Of a stretch of 64,000 bases of DNA, positions 22,760 to 32,651 are shown one piece after another. This DNA comes from Malus domestica (lineage: Eukaryota; Streptophyta; Magnoliopsida; Rosales; Rosaceae). Numbering within the stretch: position 1 is the first letter of the stretch; each line of letters begins with the position of its first letter. The notes beneath the pieces are model-generated. The model saw nothing but the letters and a program-made list of their open reading frames with translations, was not told the DNA's origin and did not search any database. Made by a program: the position numbers and the translations under genes. The stretch is from positions 11,565,501 through 11,629,500 of the forward strand of contig NC_091673.1 of the NCBI RefSeq assembly GCF_042453785.1, written 5' to 3'.

Positions 22760-24300
22760 TGATAGTGATTTTACCACTTGTAAAACAAAGGGTTAAACCA
22801 TAGAAAATTCTTGCAAGAGAACAAGTGTTTGTAGTATAGAATGGCTCAAGCAAGGTCGATCTCCTCAGGGACTGATATAAACAATTTACGAGTTTTTGTG
22901 TATTTAACTTATTTAACTCTAAGAATTACACTAATTTGACGAAACTAAATATTACTGGGTGTGAATTAAACAAATATCTAAAATAGGAATTGATTTATAG
23001 GAATAATGATTCAACTTAAACAAAACAAGCAAATAAGGAAATTCAAGATAAAATAAATGATTGAAGAAAAATAAATTGACAATATGCTAGAGTTCAACCT
23101 TTACCAACAACACTTCTACGTAGCTATTCCAATTGCTTAAATAATTGAAAACACACATGCTTTGAAGGTTGGATTTTCCTTGTGTATATTTTACTTGTGA
23201 CATTCAAGCTAAAACGCATACCACTACATGCAACTTATCCATGACATTTGGATTAAATATAAACATGAGTGATTCATTAATCTTGGTGAAAATCCTTTTG
23301 TTAAACCATATAATCCCTAAGAGCATGATATTTACCTTAGGAGAGTATAATTCTCAATCATAAGAAGCACAACCAATTTTAACGTGACATTCGTTCAAAA
23401 TTGCATCCGATAACTTTTCTAAGCATCCTAATGGTGTTCAAGCATCAAGATACATAGATAGTTTAATTTAGTGATTGAAAATATCAAAGCAAGCATATAA
23501 CAACACTTAAGCAATTGAAAATTAAAACTACGTATTCATGTTGCGGCTCATGGCCTCACTCTAGCATAATAAATTAGTTACACATAATTATGTTCATACA
23601 TAAGAAATTATCCATAAAAAATAACAAGAAAGAAAAACACCCGTTTTTGGTTCTTGGTTCCTTCTCTGCTTTTCTTTTTCTCCCCTGCACTGCGCAGTAC
23701 GTGCCTCTCTCTCTTCCGTCTCACCACTGCTCTCCCTCTCTTTTCCCTGCCAGTCACGTTTTCTCCTGGTCTGCCCTGCTCTCTGTTTGCGCACTCCACT
23801 TATTCCCCTCTGCCCGTGTCTCTCCTTATTCATTTATCTCAGTCCCTCTTCCTCTCTCCACGCTTGCTGCCTTCCACTTTCAATTCTTTTCTTTTATCTT
23901 TTTCTTCCGTGCTCTCCCACTTCTCTCTTTTATTATTCTATCCATCCTTGTGCCATCCTCACTGTCTATCCTTTATGCCGTGTCTTCCATCAACCCACTT
24001 TCTGCTGCCTTTGATATTCTTTTATTCTTTTCCTTTCACTCTTCATTGTCTGCCAGCTTTTGCTTTAAACAATAAGGCAATCATCCTTTCAAAACATCAC
24101 CCCGTGGAGACAAGCTCCACTTCCATTTCTCTTATTTGTTTTTATTAATTCCTTTTCTCTATTTTACTTGAAAGTGATCCTAAAATAAATTTAACTGCAC
24201 ATTAACACAAGATAAGGTAAAATGCCACAATTTTAACACGAAAACATCACAAAGACTTTAGAAATTGATGATATAAATGCATGAAATATATGCGTGATCA
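22760..24300 (-). repeat. 5' LTR of the Athila element
   Basis: 1541 bp, matching 12204-13744 with about three differences. It is followed outward by the target duplication ATCTG. Confidence 0.93.
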
Positions 24301-24395
24301 ATCTGCCATTGATTCATTGGGACTTGGCCACCGTAAGGTGGAGATCATGGTGTCGGAATCTGGGTGGCCGTCCAAAGGTGATCATGGTGAAGAAT
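24301..24395 (+). pseudogene. Captured GH17 beta-1,3-glucanase fragment (right piece)
   Basis: Just beyond the Athila target duplication the plus strand reads IDSLGLGHRKVEIMVSESGW, then PSKGDHGE. This holds the GH17 signature around the catalytic nucleophile glutamate (VSESGWPSKGD). Frame and similarity are lost after about 24395. It is part of the internal region of the outer short LTR element, not a gene in its own right. Confidence 0.75.
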
Positions 24396-25122
24396 GAGCT
24401 GTAGAGGTCCACGTTGGAACGGAATCAAGGAGTTTGTCATTGATTAAGGGGTTCGCCTTTGATGAACAACTGGGTGCATTTTATCGTGGGAGTCTTGACG
24501 AAGGAGTCGAAAGTAGAGGTGCTGTTGAAATCACTCCCCATGGCTGTCGTTTCCTTTAGTCTTCTCGCTCTATGTTTTGCTCTGTTTGTTTGTGTGGAAA
24601 AAGGAAAGAGAGGCTCTAAATATGATGCGTTTGTTCTCCAGCTTAGGTCAGTTTCTCTCTCTGGTGGGCTTAGGCTCTCTTGAGGGCTTGCGCTCCCTTT
24701 AATGCAGTTTGCTGCCTTCACCTTTGGAAACATGCAAAAATGTGAGGCTTCTTTGCCTTTCAAACAAATAGGCATAATAGAGTGTCAGCCATCCTTTGGC
24801 CCTGATTTCATGCTGAAGGGTGAAACCAGGAATTAATAAAAGCCTTGTCCAAATCTGTTGTTGGAAGAGTGACACTCATCACCGAGTGGAGGAGCCAATG
24901 CACCCGCCGCCGAGACGCAAAGCAGCCATTTTTTTTTTAAAAAAAAAAACTTCAAAGCAGAGAAGAGAAAAAATGTGCGTTTAGGTGGTGTGTGGCTGAG
25001 ACCCACACATTATTTTTCTTCTTTCTCCTGGTCCTGATAGAAATCAGAAGGTGAAAGCTGGCGCAGATTTACGGCGAAGGTGAAAAAAAATGAAAGAGAA
25101 CCGACATAGTTTTTTGTGTCGA
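24396..25122. other. Remaining internal region of the outer short LTR element
   Basis: No gag, protease or reverse transcriptase is seen. A 112-residue minus ORF (24437-24775) has no recognisable motif. The 5' LTR and primer-binding site follow. Confidence 0.5.
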
Positions 25123-25142
25123 TTCCCACAGACGGCGCCAAA

Positions 25143-25503
25143 TGTTGATGCACAAAACCAGAGGGGTCTTGGAACAACGTAAATCCGACCGTGAATCTGC
25201 AAGAAATGTAAATAACACAAGATGTATCGTGGTTCACCCCAATGTTTGGGCTATGTCCACACTGATTATTGTATTTCTGAGGGAGAGATAGCTCTGAATA
25301 TGAGAGTGAGAGCTTAGAGAGAGCTTAAGGCTTAAGGGATGTGAGAAGGCTTCCGGATTGTAAGGGTGAAGAGACCCTTTTATAGAATAAGGGCTCCTCC
25401 CCTTTTTACATATTTGCCCCTTCCTTCATTACATAATTACATTTAAGTCCCCCGAGTATTTATACGAGGTCTAAATACGGAGGCCCTAAGTATGGTACAA
25501 ACA
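25143..25503 (-). repeat. 5' LTR of the outer short element
   Basis: 361 bp, partner of 9893-10259, followed by the target duplication GTTTA at 25504-25508. Confidence 0.85.
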
Positions 25504-25607
25504 GTTTATATTAGGGTTTTAAGGACCTTCAAGACGTTTTAGGCCAAAATGTATTATTTACATTCAAGGATGTTTTTGGTATTTTATTAGGGGTCTTTTT
25601 TTTAGGA

Positions 25608-25752
25608 AAACTAATGAAAATGGCTTGAAAACTTTGAGTTTTAATGATAAGGACAAAATAAAAGATAAAGTGAATGGTACCAGGTTTGACTTTTTAGTAT
25701 AAAAATACGGTTTTTCATTAAAATGAACAATATCGTAAGTTTTTCGTTAAAA
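25608..25752. mobile_element. MITE-like repeat, about 145 bp
   Basis: GAAAACTAATGAAAATGG..CTTGAAAACTTTGAGTTTTAA on the left, AACAATATCGTAAGTTTTTCGTTAAAACTCCC on the right in separated blocks, with ATAAGGACAAAATAAA and GACTTTTTAGTATAAAAATA inside. I recall this block as an abundant short repeat in apple and pear. Weak terminal inverted repeats. Confidence 0.55.
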
Positions 25753-27125
25753 CTCCCTCTTTTTTTTGGAGAACGTGTTTTATTAGGGTTAAGTTACATT
25801 ATAAATAGAATGTTTTGGTTTTAAGTTTGGTATCTTAGTAATTATGCAATATTAAACTTTTGAGATTTTCTCATACTTTGTGATGGATTTCAGTGTTCTT
25901 ATTCTTTAAGATTAAAGTTGTTTGATCTTCACTCTGTCACACTGCATCCATTATATTATTCACAAAATGGATGAAAGCATCAACTAATTAGTTAACGAAT
26001 TGAACAAAGTGGAACAAAACGAAACTACAAGGATGAAAATGCAGAAGTCAATAAATTACCTAACTAGTTGAGTGAAAGTCCGGAAAAACTACCAGAACCA
26101 TTATGCAAAACTGTCATTCTTAATGTTTTATGCCGGACCGTCTACACACACATATATACAGACATATAAGCTTTAAGCATTTTTCCAATGTTATCTTCTT
26201 TTATAAACGATCACGATAGTAGGACTGGGATATATATATATATGTATGTATGTATTCTACTTCGATAGCAGATAAACAAAAATCAACTTAGGGTGCTTGG
26301 AGATTTGTTGACGCAATAAAAACTGATGGTGCTGTCTACACATTCATTTTTATCTTTTACGTATTCTCTCAATTTTTGAATTATCAAATCGAATGAATTG
26401 AAGGATTCAAATGATATAATTTAATAAAAAATGTGTAGAATGTAAAAACGGTTTACGCGAGCCCATTAACCTATCACCCAAATAAACCCCGTACGTAGTC
26501 ACGCTATACCATTCATTGTTGGACGTGCATGTAACATCAAACATTTTGTGTACCATTAGTGTGTCCATACTATTTGTGACGCTAAAACACAAAGAAGAAA
26601 AATTTGTAGCAGAATCATACTACGTCATCATCATGATATTACACTACAAACGCTCAAAGAATGACATAATATTAAAAGTGAAAATATATTTTCTTTATTA
26701 AATTTTAAGACACGTGTATTGGAACTACACAACAAAATTTTAAACATAAACAAAGTTCCTCTGAAACACTTATTATAGGGTTTAAACTCATATGTAGCGG
26801 AGTCTACTAGTTTGTGTCTCTCTCTTCTTATTTTAGAATGCGCATTAACCGACTGCCTGAATTACTCGTGAAAATCAAAGAAAGTTGAGCTTTAACCAAC
26901 GGAAGGCTCTCTAAAATAGATAGAATCTTGTTAGCCAATTAACTTCCAGCTTCGATTTGTCATGTACGCTCAATTTTTCCAAATAACCGCACCCGTAAAT
27001 GAATAATAAAAAAATTTTAAAAAAAAACCCTTCACGTTGAGAACCTCATTGCCTCACAAAAAACATCCCCCTAGGTGAACATTATTAATTCACCCAAACT
27101 GCAGATTGTGTTTCTCCCTAGAAAC
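25753..27125. other. Intergenic, upstream of the pectinesterase gene
   Basis: AT-rich sequence with a short (TA)n/(TG)n run at about 26230-26252. No credible ORF. The pectinesterase promoter must lie in the last few hundred bases; no single clear TATA box was chosen. Confidence 0.4.
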
Positions 27126-28692
27126 ATGGCTTGGTCTTCGTCCACAACATTCATAACCTTTGCAATCATTTTTTTCACCTACGTAACTCTCACGAATGTT
27201 GTTCATTGCTTGACAGCGCAAAAGGTCATTGATTCACCCTTATTGACTCAGAAGATTCACACGAACCGCACGCTTAAGGTTGACATCAATGGCAAGGGAG
27301 ATTTCACATCTGTTCAAGCAGCCATTGATGCTGTTCCTGAAGGCAATAAGCAGTGGATCATCATCCATGTTAGGAAAGGAGTGTACAGGTAATTTAACCA
27401 TCAATGATTCACTTTGTTAATTGTGAAATGAAAGCAAAATTAGCTATACATCATGAATAATTAACAAGTTTAATTATGTTATTTACATTATATGTTTTGG
27501 CTGCCAGAGAAAAGGTGATCATACCACGTAATAAGCCCTATATATTCATGAGAGGAAATGGGAAGGGGAGGTCAGCCATTGTTTGGTCCCAAAGCTCTTC
27601 GGACAATGTTGAATCTGCTACTTTTAGTGTCGAAGCTTCCCATTTCATTGCCTTCGGGATCAGCTTCAAGGTTCATCTTCATTCCCTTTTTTGTGTATAT
27701 GTACATTACGAGTAGGTTCTACAAAAACGTATGTCAAAATGATTGTCAAAAGCGTGTCTCCGATCCTAATCCACATATATATAAATATGACATTATTCTG
27801 TAGATCTAATAGATGTATAAAATTATGCAATGTTTTGCAGAATGAGGCCCCGACCGGTGTGGCTTACACCTCCCAGAACCAGTCAGTTGCAGCATTTGTA
27901 GCTGCAGACAAAGTTGCATTCTACCATTGTGGATTTTACAGTACCCATAACACCCTCTTCGATTACAAAGGCAGACATTACTATGATAATTGCTACATCC
28001 AGGGCTCCATTGACTTCATCTTTGGACGCGGTAGATCTGTCTTCCACGTATGTAGTACTTAATCACCTTCTTAATTAATTATGAAAACTGTTATTAGCGC
28101 TCTAAAAAGATCAGCCAGCATGTATCAAGGTGCATTGAATAAGACTAATTAATTAATCATGGATGCATCCATCCATGCAGAGCTGCGAGGTCTTTGTCAT
28201 TGGAGACAAGAGGGTGTCGATCAAGGGGTCCGTGACAGCTCAAAATAGGGAGACTGAGAAGGAGAACAGTGGATTTGTTTTTAACAAAGGCAAGCTCTAT
28301 GGTGTTGGTGACAGTGTGTACCTAGGTAGGGCAAAGGGCGCTTTCTCCAGAGTGATTTACGCAAACATGTACCTCTCCAAGACCGTCGTGCCACAAGGTT
28401 GGACCAACTGGAGCTATTCCGGCACAACTGAGTAAGAAACATGCACCCAAATAATTGATCAAACACACATGTTTGCATCTAAAAATATTCCGATTTAATT
28501 TATGATTTAATTTTTTGTGCATGAAATGAAATCTGCAGAAACCTATACCATGCCGAGTACAAGTGCAAAGGGCCAGGAGCAGAGGCTACAGGGCGTGCCG
28601 AATGGGCAAGACAACTCACCGAAAAAGAAGTTGCACCCTTCTTGTCTATCGACTTCATCAACGGCAAGGAATGGCTGCCAGTTTGGCTTTGA
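27126..28692 (+). CDS. Pectinesterase-family protein (PME67-like), five exons, altered active site
   Basis: Exons: 27126-27388, 27508-27670, 27841-28047, 28181-28431, 28539-28692; 345 residues. The first ATG in frame (27126) is used; it opens a signal peptide (MAWSSSTTFITFAIIFFTYV), so the protein should reach the cell wall. There is no N-terminal PMEI-like pro-region (type II, group without pro domain). The beta-helix fold is clear: GDFTSVQAAIDAVP, GVYREKVIIP, NQSVAAFVAADKVAFYHCGF, GRHYYDNCYIQGSIDFIFG and NLYHAEYKCKGPGA. Against carrot PME, the first catalytic block QDTL is replaced by HNTL (Gln and the acid/base Asp lost) and LGRPW by LGRAK (Trp lost). The second Asp (GSIDFIFG) and the Arg are kept. 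Normal pectin de-methylesterification is therefore doubtful. It may be a binding protein or inactive relative. Resemblance to Arabidopsis PME67 is from recall. Confidence 0.87.
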
Positions 28693-29295
28693 ATTAATTA
28701 ATGTTCATCGATCGTTAGCCGGGGGCCGAGTTACATCAATGATGAATGCAAGAGGCAATCATATGTTTGATTAATAATTTTCTTTCCCTACGAATGTAAA
28801 ACTGCATGTTGTTGTATTAATCAAAATTACATATTTAGATAATATATGTTTCTGTCCGAATCCAATCAAGGCTACAATCTGACCGACAACCGCATGTCTA
28901 GAAAAATAAAATTTCTCTCTTATGTGTTGAATTTGGATAGCATTTGTGCTTAATTATTAGGTGAATTTGGATAGAATTACCAAACCACTTAAAAATTGTA
29001 CAATGTCGGCAACTGTTCAAACTTAATTTGTTGTTTAATAATGAGAAAGTTGATCTTTCCATTAATTTTACGGATTATTTGCTTCTTGCATGCCTTTCTT
29101 CGTATTCGTTTGTGCCAAAGTTAGACATATTGAGAACACAGTGTTTGCATGGAAGAAGTAAATAAAAGGTAGTACCTATATATGGCACGTTACAGATCTT
29201 CATTTATTCTCTAGTAGTAAAAGGTAATACAATTTCCATGCAAGTAATCTGACACGACTTTGCATGATGGCGTAGCCTATAGCTGCAATTGGGAG
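28693..29295. other. Convergent spacer between pectinesterase and glycine-rich protein genes
   Basis: AT-rich 3' flanks of both genes. No ORF or repeat recognised. Confidence 0.5.
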
Positions 29296-30546
29296 TTAAT
29301 ATCCACCACCAATTCCTCCACCAACACCGCCACCAACTCCTCCTCCAACACCACCACCTGCACCACCACCAAAGCCTCCACCAGCACCTCCACCGGCACC
29401 ACCTCCGCCGCCAACTCCTCCAACACCACCACCTACACCACCCCCAAAACCTCCACCAGCACCTCCACCTACACCACCTCCACCGCCAACTCCTCCTCCA
29501 GAACCACCTCCGCCGCCAACTCCTCCTCCAGCACCACCACCTCTACCGCCCCCAATGCCTCCACCAGCACCTCCACCTACACCACCTCCCCCACCTTTGC
29601 CTCCACCGCCAACTCCTCCTCCAACACCACCACCTATGCCGCCCCCAATGCCTCCACCAGCACCTCCGCCTACACCACCTCCGCCACCTTTGCCTCCACC
29701 AGCACCTCCACCAACACCACCTCCCCCACCTTTGCCCCCGCCAGCACCTCCGCCTACACCACCTCCCCCACCTTTGCCTCCACCGGCACCTCCACCTACA
29801 CCACCTCCACCGCCAACTCCTCCTCCAGCACCACCACCTCTGCCGCCCCCAATGCCTCCACCAACACCTCCGCCTACACCACCTCCCCCACCTTTGTCTC
29901 CACCAGCACCTCCACCGACACCACCTCCCCCACCTTTGCCCCCGCCAGCACCTCCACCTACACCACCTCCCCCGCCAGCACCTCCGCCTACACCACCTCC
30001 GCCACCTTTGCCTCCACCAGCACCTTCGCCAACACCACCTCGCCCACCTTTGCCCCCGCCAACACCTCCGCCTACACCACCTCCTCTTCCACCACCAACT
30101 CCGCCTCCAACACCACCCCCTCTTCCACCACCAACACCGCCTCCAACACCACCTCCCCCACCAGCTCCGCCTCCAACACCACCTCCTCCGCCAGCTCCTC
30201 CTCCAACACCACCCCCAGATCCACCTCCTACACCGCCGCCTTTGCCACCACCAACACCACCTCCACTTCCACCTCCAGCACCACCCCCGGATCCACCTCC
30301 TACGCCACCACCTTTGCCACCTCCCCCACCAACACCACCTCCACTTCCACCACCAACTCCACCTCCTGCACCACCCCCAGCACCACCTCCACCTCCAATT
30401 CCACCACCTCCGCCAGCCCCACCACCCAAACCACCTCCTAGGCCTTCTGAAAATGTTTCTTTCTCAATCTTACGACACTCAACTATTGCTAGCACCACTA
30501 CAAACATCACAGCAAACAACCCAACATACTTAGAATACTTCCCCAT
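29296..30546 (-). CDS. Secreted glycine-rich protein, 416 residues, single exon
   Basis: The minus-strand ORF starts with a signal peptide (MGKYSKYVGLFAVMFVVVLA, cleavage likely after VEC at residue ~24) and a short charged linker (RKIEKETFSEG). About 380 residues of GGG, GGA, GGV, GGI and GGK repeats follow (GGGxGGG periodicity), ending GGGIGGGY. This is the classic structure of plant class I cell-wall glycine-rich proteins, thought to interact with wall polymers. A TATA box (CTATAAATA, 30645-30653 minus) lies about 100 bp upstream of the ATG. The three open plus-strand frames across it are shadows of the repeat. Repeat number may vary between alleles. In Arabidopsis, as I recall, a glycine-rich gene (At3g17050) also neighbours the PME67 and PER29 genes. 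Confidence 0.85.
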   Translation of the reverse strand: MGKYSKYVGLFAVMFVVVLAIVECRKIEKETFSEGLGGGLGGGAGGGGGIGGGGGAGGGAGGGVGGGSGGGVGGGGGKGGGVGGGSGGGAGGGSGGGVGGGKGGGVGGGSGGGVGGGAGGGGGVGGGAGGGGGVGGGVGGGRGGGVGGGVGGGRGGGVGGGVGGGKGGRGGVGEGAGGGKGGGGGVGGGAGGGGGVGGGAGGGKGGGGGVGGGAGGDKGGGGGVGGGVGGGIGGGRGGGAGGGVGGGGGVGGGAGGGKGGGGGVGGGAGGGKGGGGGVGGGAGGGKGGGGGVGGGAGGGIGGGIGGGVGGGVGGGGKGGGGGVGGGAGGGIGGGRGGGAGGGVGGGGGSGGGVGGGGGVGGGAGGGFGGGVGGGVGGVGGGGGAGGGAGGGFGGGAGGGVGGGVGGGVGGGIGGGY

Positions 30547-30644
30547 GTTTCCCCAAATAACAAATAAGTTAAAGAGAGATCGATATATAGGAAGCGGGGA
30601 TCGTGAACTGTTTGGTTTGATAAACTTCGGTCACGAGCATTGAA

Positions 30645-30653
30645 TATTTATAG
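30645..30653 (-). promoter_or_regulatory. TATA box of the glycine-rich protein gene
   Basis: CTATAAATA on the minus strand, about 100 bp before the ATG at 30546; a near-perfect plant TATA element. Confidence 0.65.
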
Positions 30654-30659
30654 TGATGC

Positions 30660-32400
30660 AAGCAGGCATTGGAGTACAGAACTGTAGTTCAGGGAGAACA
30701 CAATTACATAAATGCATGCAGTTGGATGCTTAAGTTGTGGACTAATTTCTACGAACCATGATTAATGAAATGGTGCAAAAATCAAACCCCATTTGACAAA
30801 TACTCATAATTAGCCGGTGCAACCATAATTTTGTAAGTAGTCCCTGCCACTGTCTGTCCCTGTGGTGTCCCAGCAGCTGTGCTCAACCACTAAGCCTGGT
30901 AGATAATATAAGGCATGACAGTCTAAATATACCCCTTGTACTGTATATTATATTAAGGACATATAGAGGGCTCAGTTGTAATAGCACTGGAAATAGCTAC
31001 CTAATAGTAAATATCCATATGATTTTGCTAGCAAAAAGAGAAGAAAATCCATGTGATTAGTTTAGTCAACTTGATTAAATGGACCACCGACAACACTTTT
31101 GTTGTGATAACATGGGATTTGCATGGCACGTAAACATCATCTAACGATCTCAAAGTATTAGATCAATTGTCAAGTTGAATATGGATTAGTTGAACTTTTG
31201 AAGAAATTCAGCCGTCGACTTTAAAACTCCACCTTTTTTTTAAACAAACGATATTACCTACAATGAGGGGATGGTCTTAGCCTCACAATGGGTTAGCAAT
31301 AATGTCATTCAAATTTACTTTTTACGAGAATCAAACTTAAAACCTTTCACTTACAAATGAAGATGAATATCAATACATCGTAATACTAAGTGGCTTAAAA
31401 CTCCACTTATTCACAACACTCGAGGCTTCCCTTTGATAGGATTCTGTGTACTTGCTGACTCAACACGTTGAATTGGTGATGTGGCAATGCTGATTAGGAG
31501 GAATTAGGGGTTGGTTTATCAGATGAGGTTGTTAGGCAGTTAGTTAGTCGGTGGCCTAGAGGATAAGCTACCTGGTTACTATATTAGGGAAGTTGTAAAA
31601 GGAAAGTGGTTGTTGATGTTGTAATTGATTGTAATAAGAAATGCACCATTACTGCAACATTGAGGAAGACGTAGAGCTTGCGTTGTATCACCCTGGGGTA
31701 GTGTAATCACTGATCGGTCAAGCTTAATAAGGAAGCTTATGTGAAAAAAGGACGAAGCATCGATTTTGCCTAATCTACGTTTTATTTGATCCAATTAAAC
31801 TCTCAGTTGACCTAATTAAAAACTGTATTGATTTACACTTTGCACCCTAGGGTTCAGGTTTAGTAACAATCTAAAAAAAAAAACCAACCATACAATTATA
31901 AATTGGCACATATGGCCCCTTTGTTCATTTGTCTATCAAGTTGAACCTTTTAGATGTGGTTTGAAGGCTTGACTAAACAAACAGTCTATTTATTTGTATC
32001 AGTTAATTAACTACGGGCATTTTGATAATTATTTTGTTTTTAGCTTTCAGTTTTCACTTGTTTGTAAATAGAAAATTAAAATATTATTTGGTAACTACTT
32101 TTAGTTTTTAATTCTTAAAAAATAAAAAGTAAAAACTCAAGGTCAAATTTTGAAAATTCAAGAAAGTAGTTTTTTTTTTTTTTTTTTTTTGAACATTGAA
32201 GGTAGCTATCAAACAAGATTTCAATTTTAAAAAACGTGAAAACCAAAAGTGAAAATGAAATGAGTATCAAACGGCCCCTAAATGGTCTTAGTTTATATTA
32301 ATTTTTTATAAAGATAATCTTCGTATAGTGATTTATAATATGAACAGTTCGAATTATAAGCACGAAATTCTGTGAACCGGCCAATTTTAAGGCTGAATGG
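30660..32400. other. Intergenic between glycine-rich protein and HYPK-like genes
   Basis: AT-rich. It contains a SINE (31267-31394), a poly-T run (about 32168-32191) and a stretch 32010-32280 resembling a hAT/MITE repeat ending CAAACGGCCCC. No coding sequence seen. Confidence 0.45.
31267..31394 (-). mobile_element. tRNA-derived SINE copy, family A
   Basis: On the minus strand it matches 44180-44313 in order: GCCACTTAGTATT, TTCATTTGTAAGTGA.AGGT, AAGTTTGATTCTCG (box-B-like), ACATTATTGCTA.CCCATTGTGAGGCTAAG. The box B and the abundance of such copies in the window suggest a Pol III SINE. Confidence 0.6.
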
Positions 32401-32651
32401 CCATGATTGCCCAATCAAATTCTTGTTGGGCCATTATCAAATTCTAGCCCGCTATTGACATGCTCAGGCCCCCAATTCTCAGCCACCGCCAGTCACCACC
32501 GCTTTCAAGTCTTCAATTCTCAAAAGAGGGCAAAAGCTAGGGTTTTTTACCAAATTCCTTCAAAAATACAGAAGGGGGTTTCAAATTTCAGTTTCTGAAT
32601 CGCGAGAATCACACGAAGAAAGCGCAATCGAAATCGAAGAATCTGAAAAAA

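Larger units (their letters stand above)
12204..24300 (-). mobile_element. Athila-type Ty3/gypsy LTR retrotransposon, 12.1 kb, very young
   Basis: Two 1541 bp LTRs (12204-13744 and 22760-24300), both TGATAG...GTGATCA, flanked by the five-base target duplication ATCTG (12199-12203 and 24301-24305). The minus-strand primer-binding site TGGCGCCGTTGCCGGGGA (22736-22753) fits the 3' end of a tRNA-Asp, as in Athila elements. The polypurine tract AAGTTTGGGGGT is beside the 3' LTR (about 13746-13760). The gag-pol region is 16674-22199; the antisense ORF is 15739-16371. The LTRs differ at only about three sites by eye, so insertion was probably within the last ~100,000 years at a common plant rate. 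The element looks nearly whole, with about one break in the polyprotein. It sits inside the older element 9893-25503. Confidence 0.93.
9893..25503 (-). mobile_element. Short LTR retrotransposon, non-autonomous, carrying host gene fragments; interrupted by an Athila element
   Basis: The LTRs are 9893-10259 (3' LTR) and 25143-25503 (5' LTR). Both run TGTTGATGCAC..GGTACAAACA on the plus strand. A five-base target duplication GTTTA lies at 9888-9892 and 25504-25508. Next to the 5' LTR is a primer-binding site reading TGGCGCCGTCTGTGGGAA on the minus strand (25123-25140). Next to the 3' LTR is a polypurine tract ACTTGGGGGACTAC (about 10260-10273). Without the nested element at 12204-24300, the internal region is only about 2.8 kb, and I see no gag or pol in it. 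It therefore looks like a LARD-type passenger that depends on another element. By eye the LTRs differ at roughly 5% of sites, which suggests an age around two million years at a commonly used plant LTR rate. Confidence 0.85.

Noticed and set aside
24437-24775. 112-residue minus ORF in the outer LTR element
   Set aside because: No family resemblance and no coding signature.
27075-27125. Upstream extension of the pectinesterase N-terminus
   Set aside because: The extension starts at GTG, not ATG. The ATG at 27126 gives a proper signal peptide.
29289-30643. Plus-strand ORFs of 414, 393 and 362 residues (His/Leu-, Ser/Thr- and Pro-rich)
   Set aside because: They are antisense shadows of the glycine-rich gene. 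Only the minus frame has a signal peptide, a natural start and an upstream TATA box.
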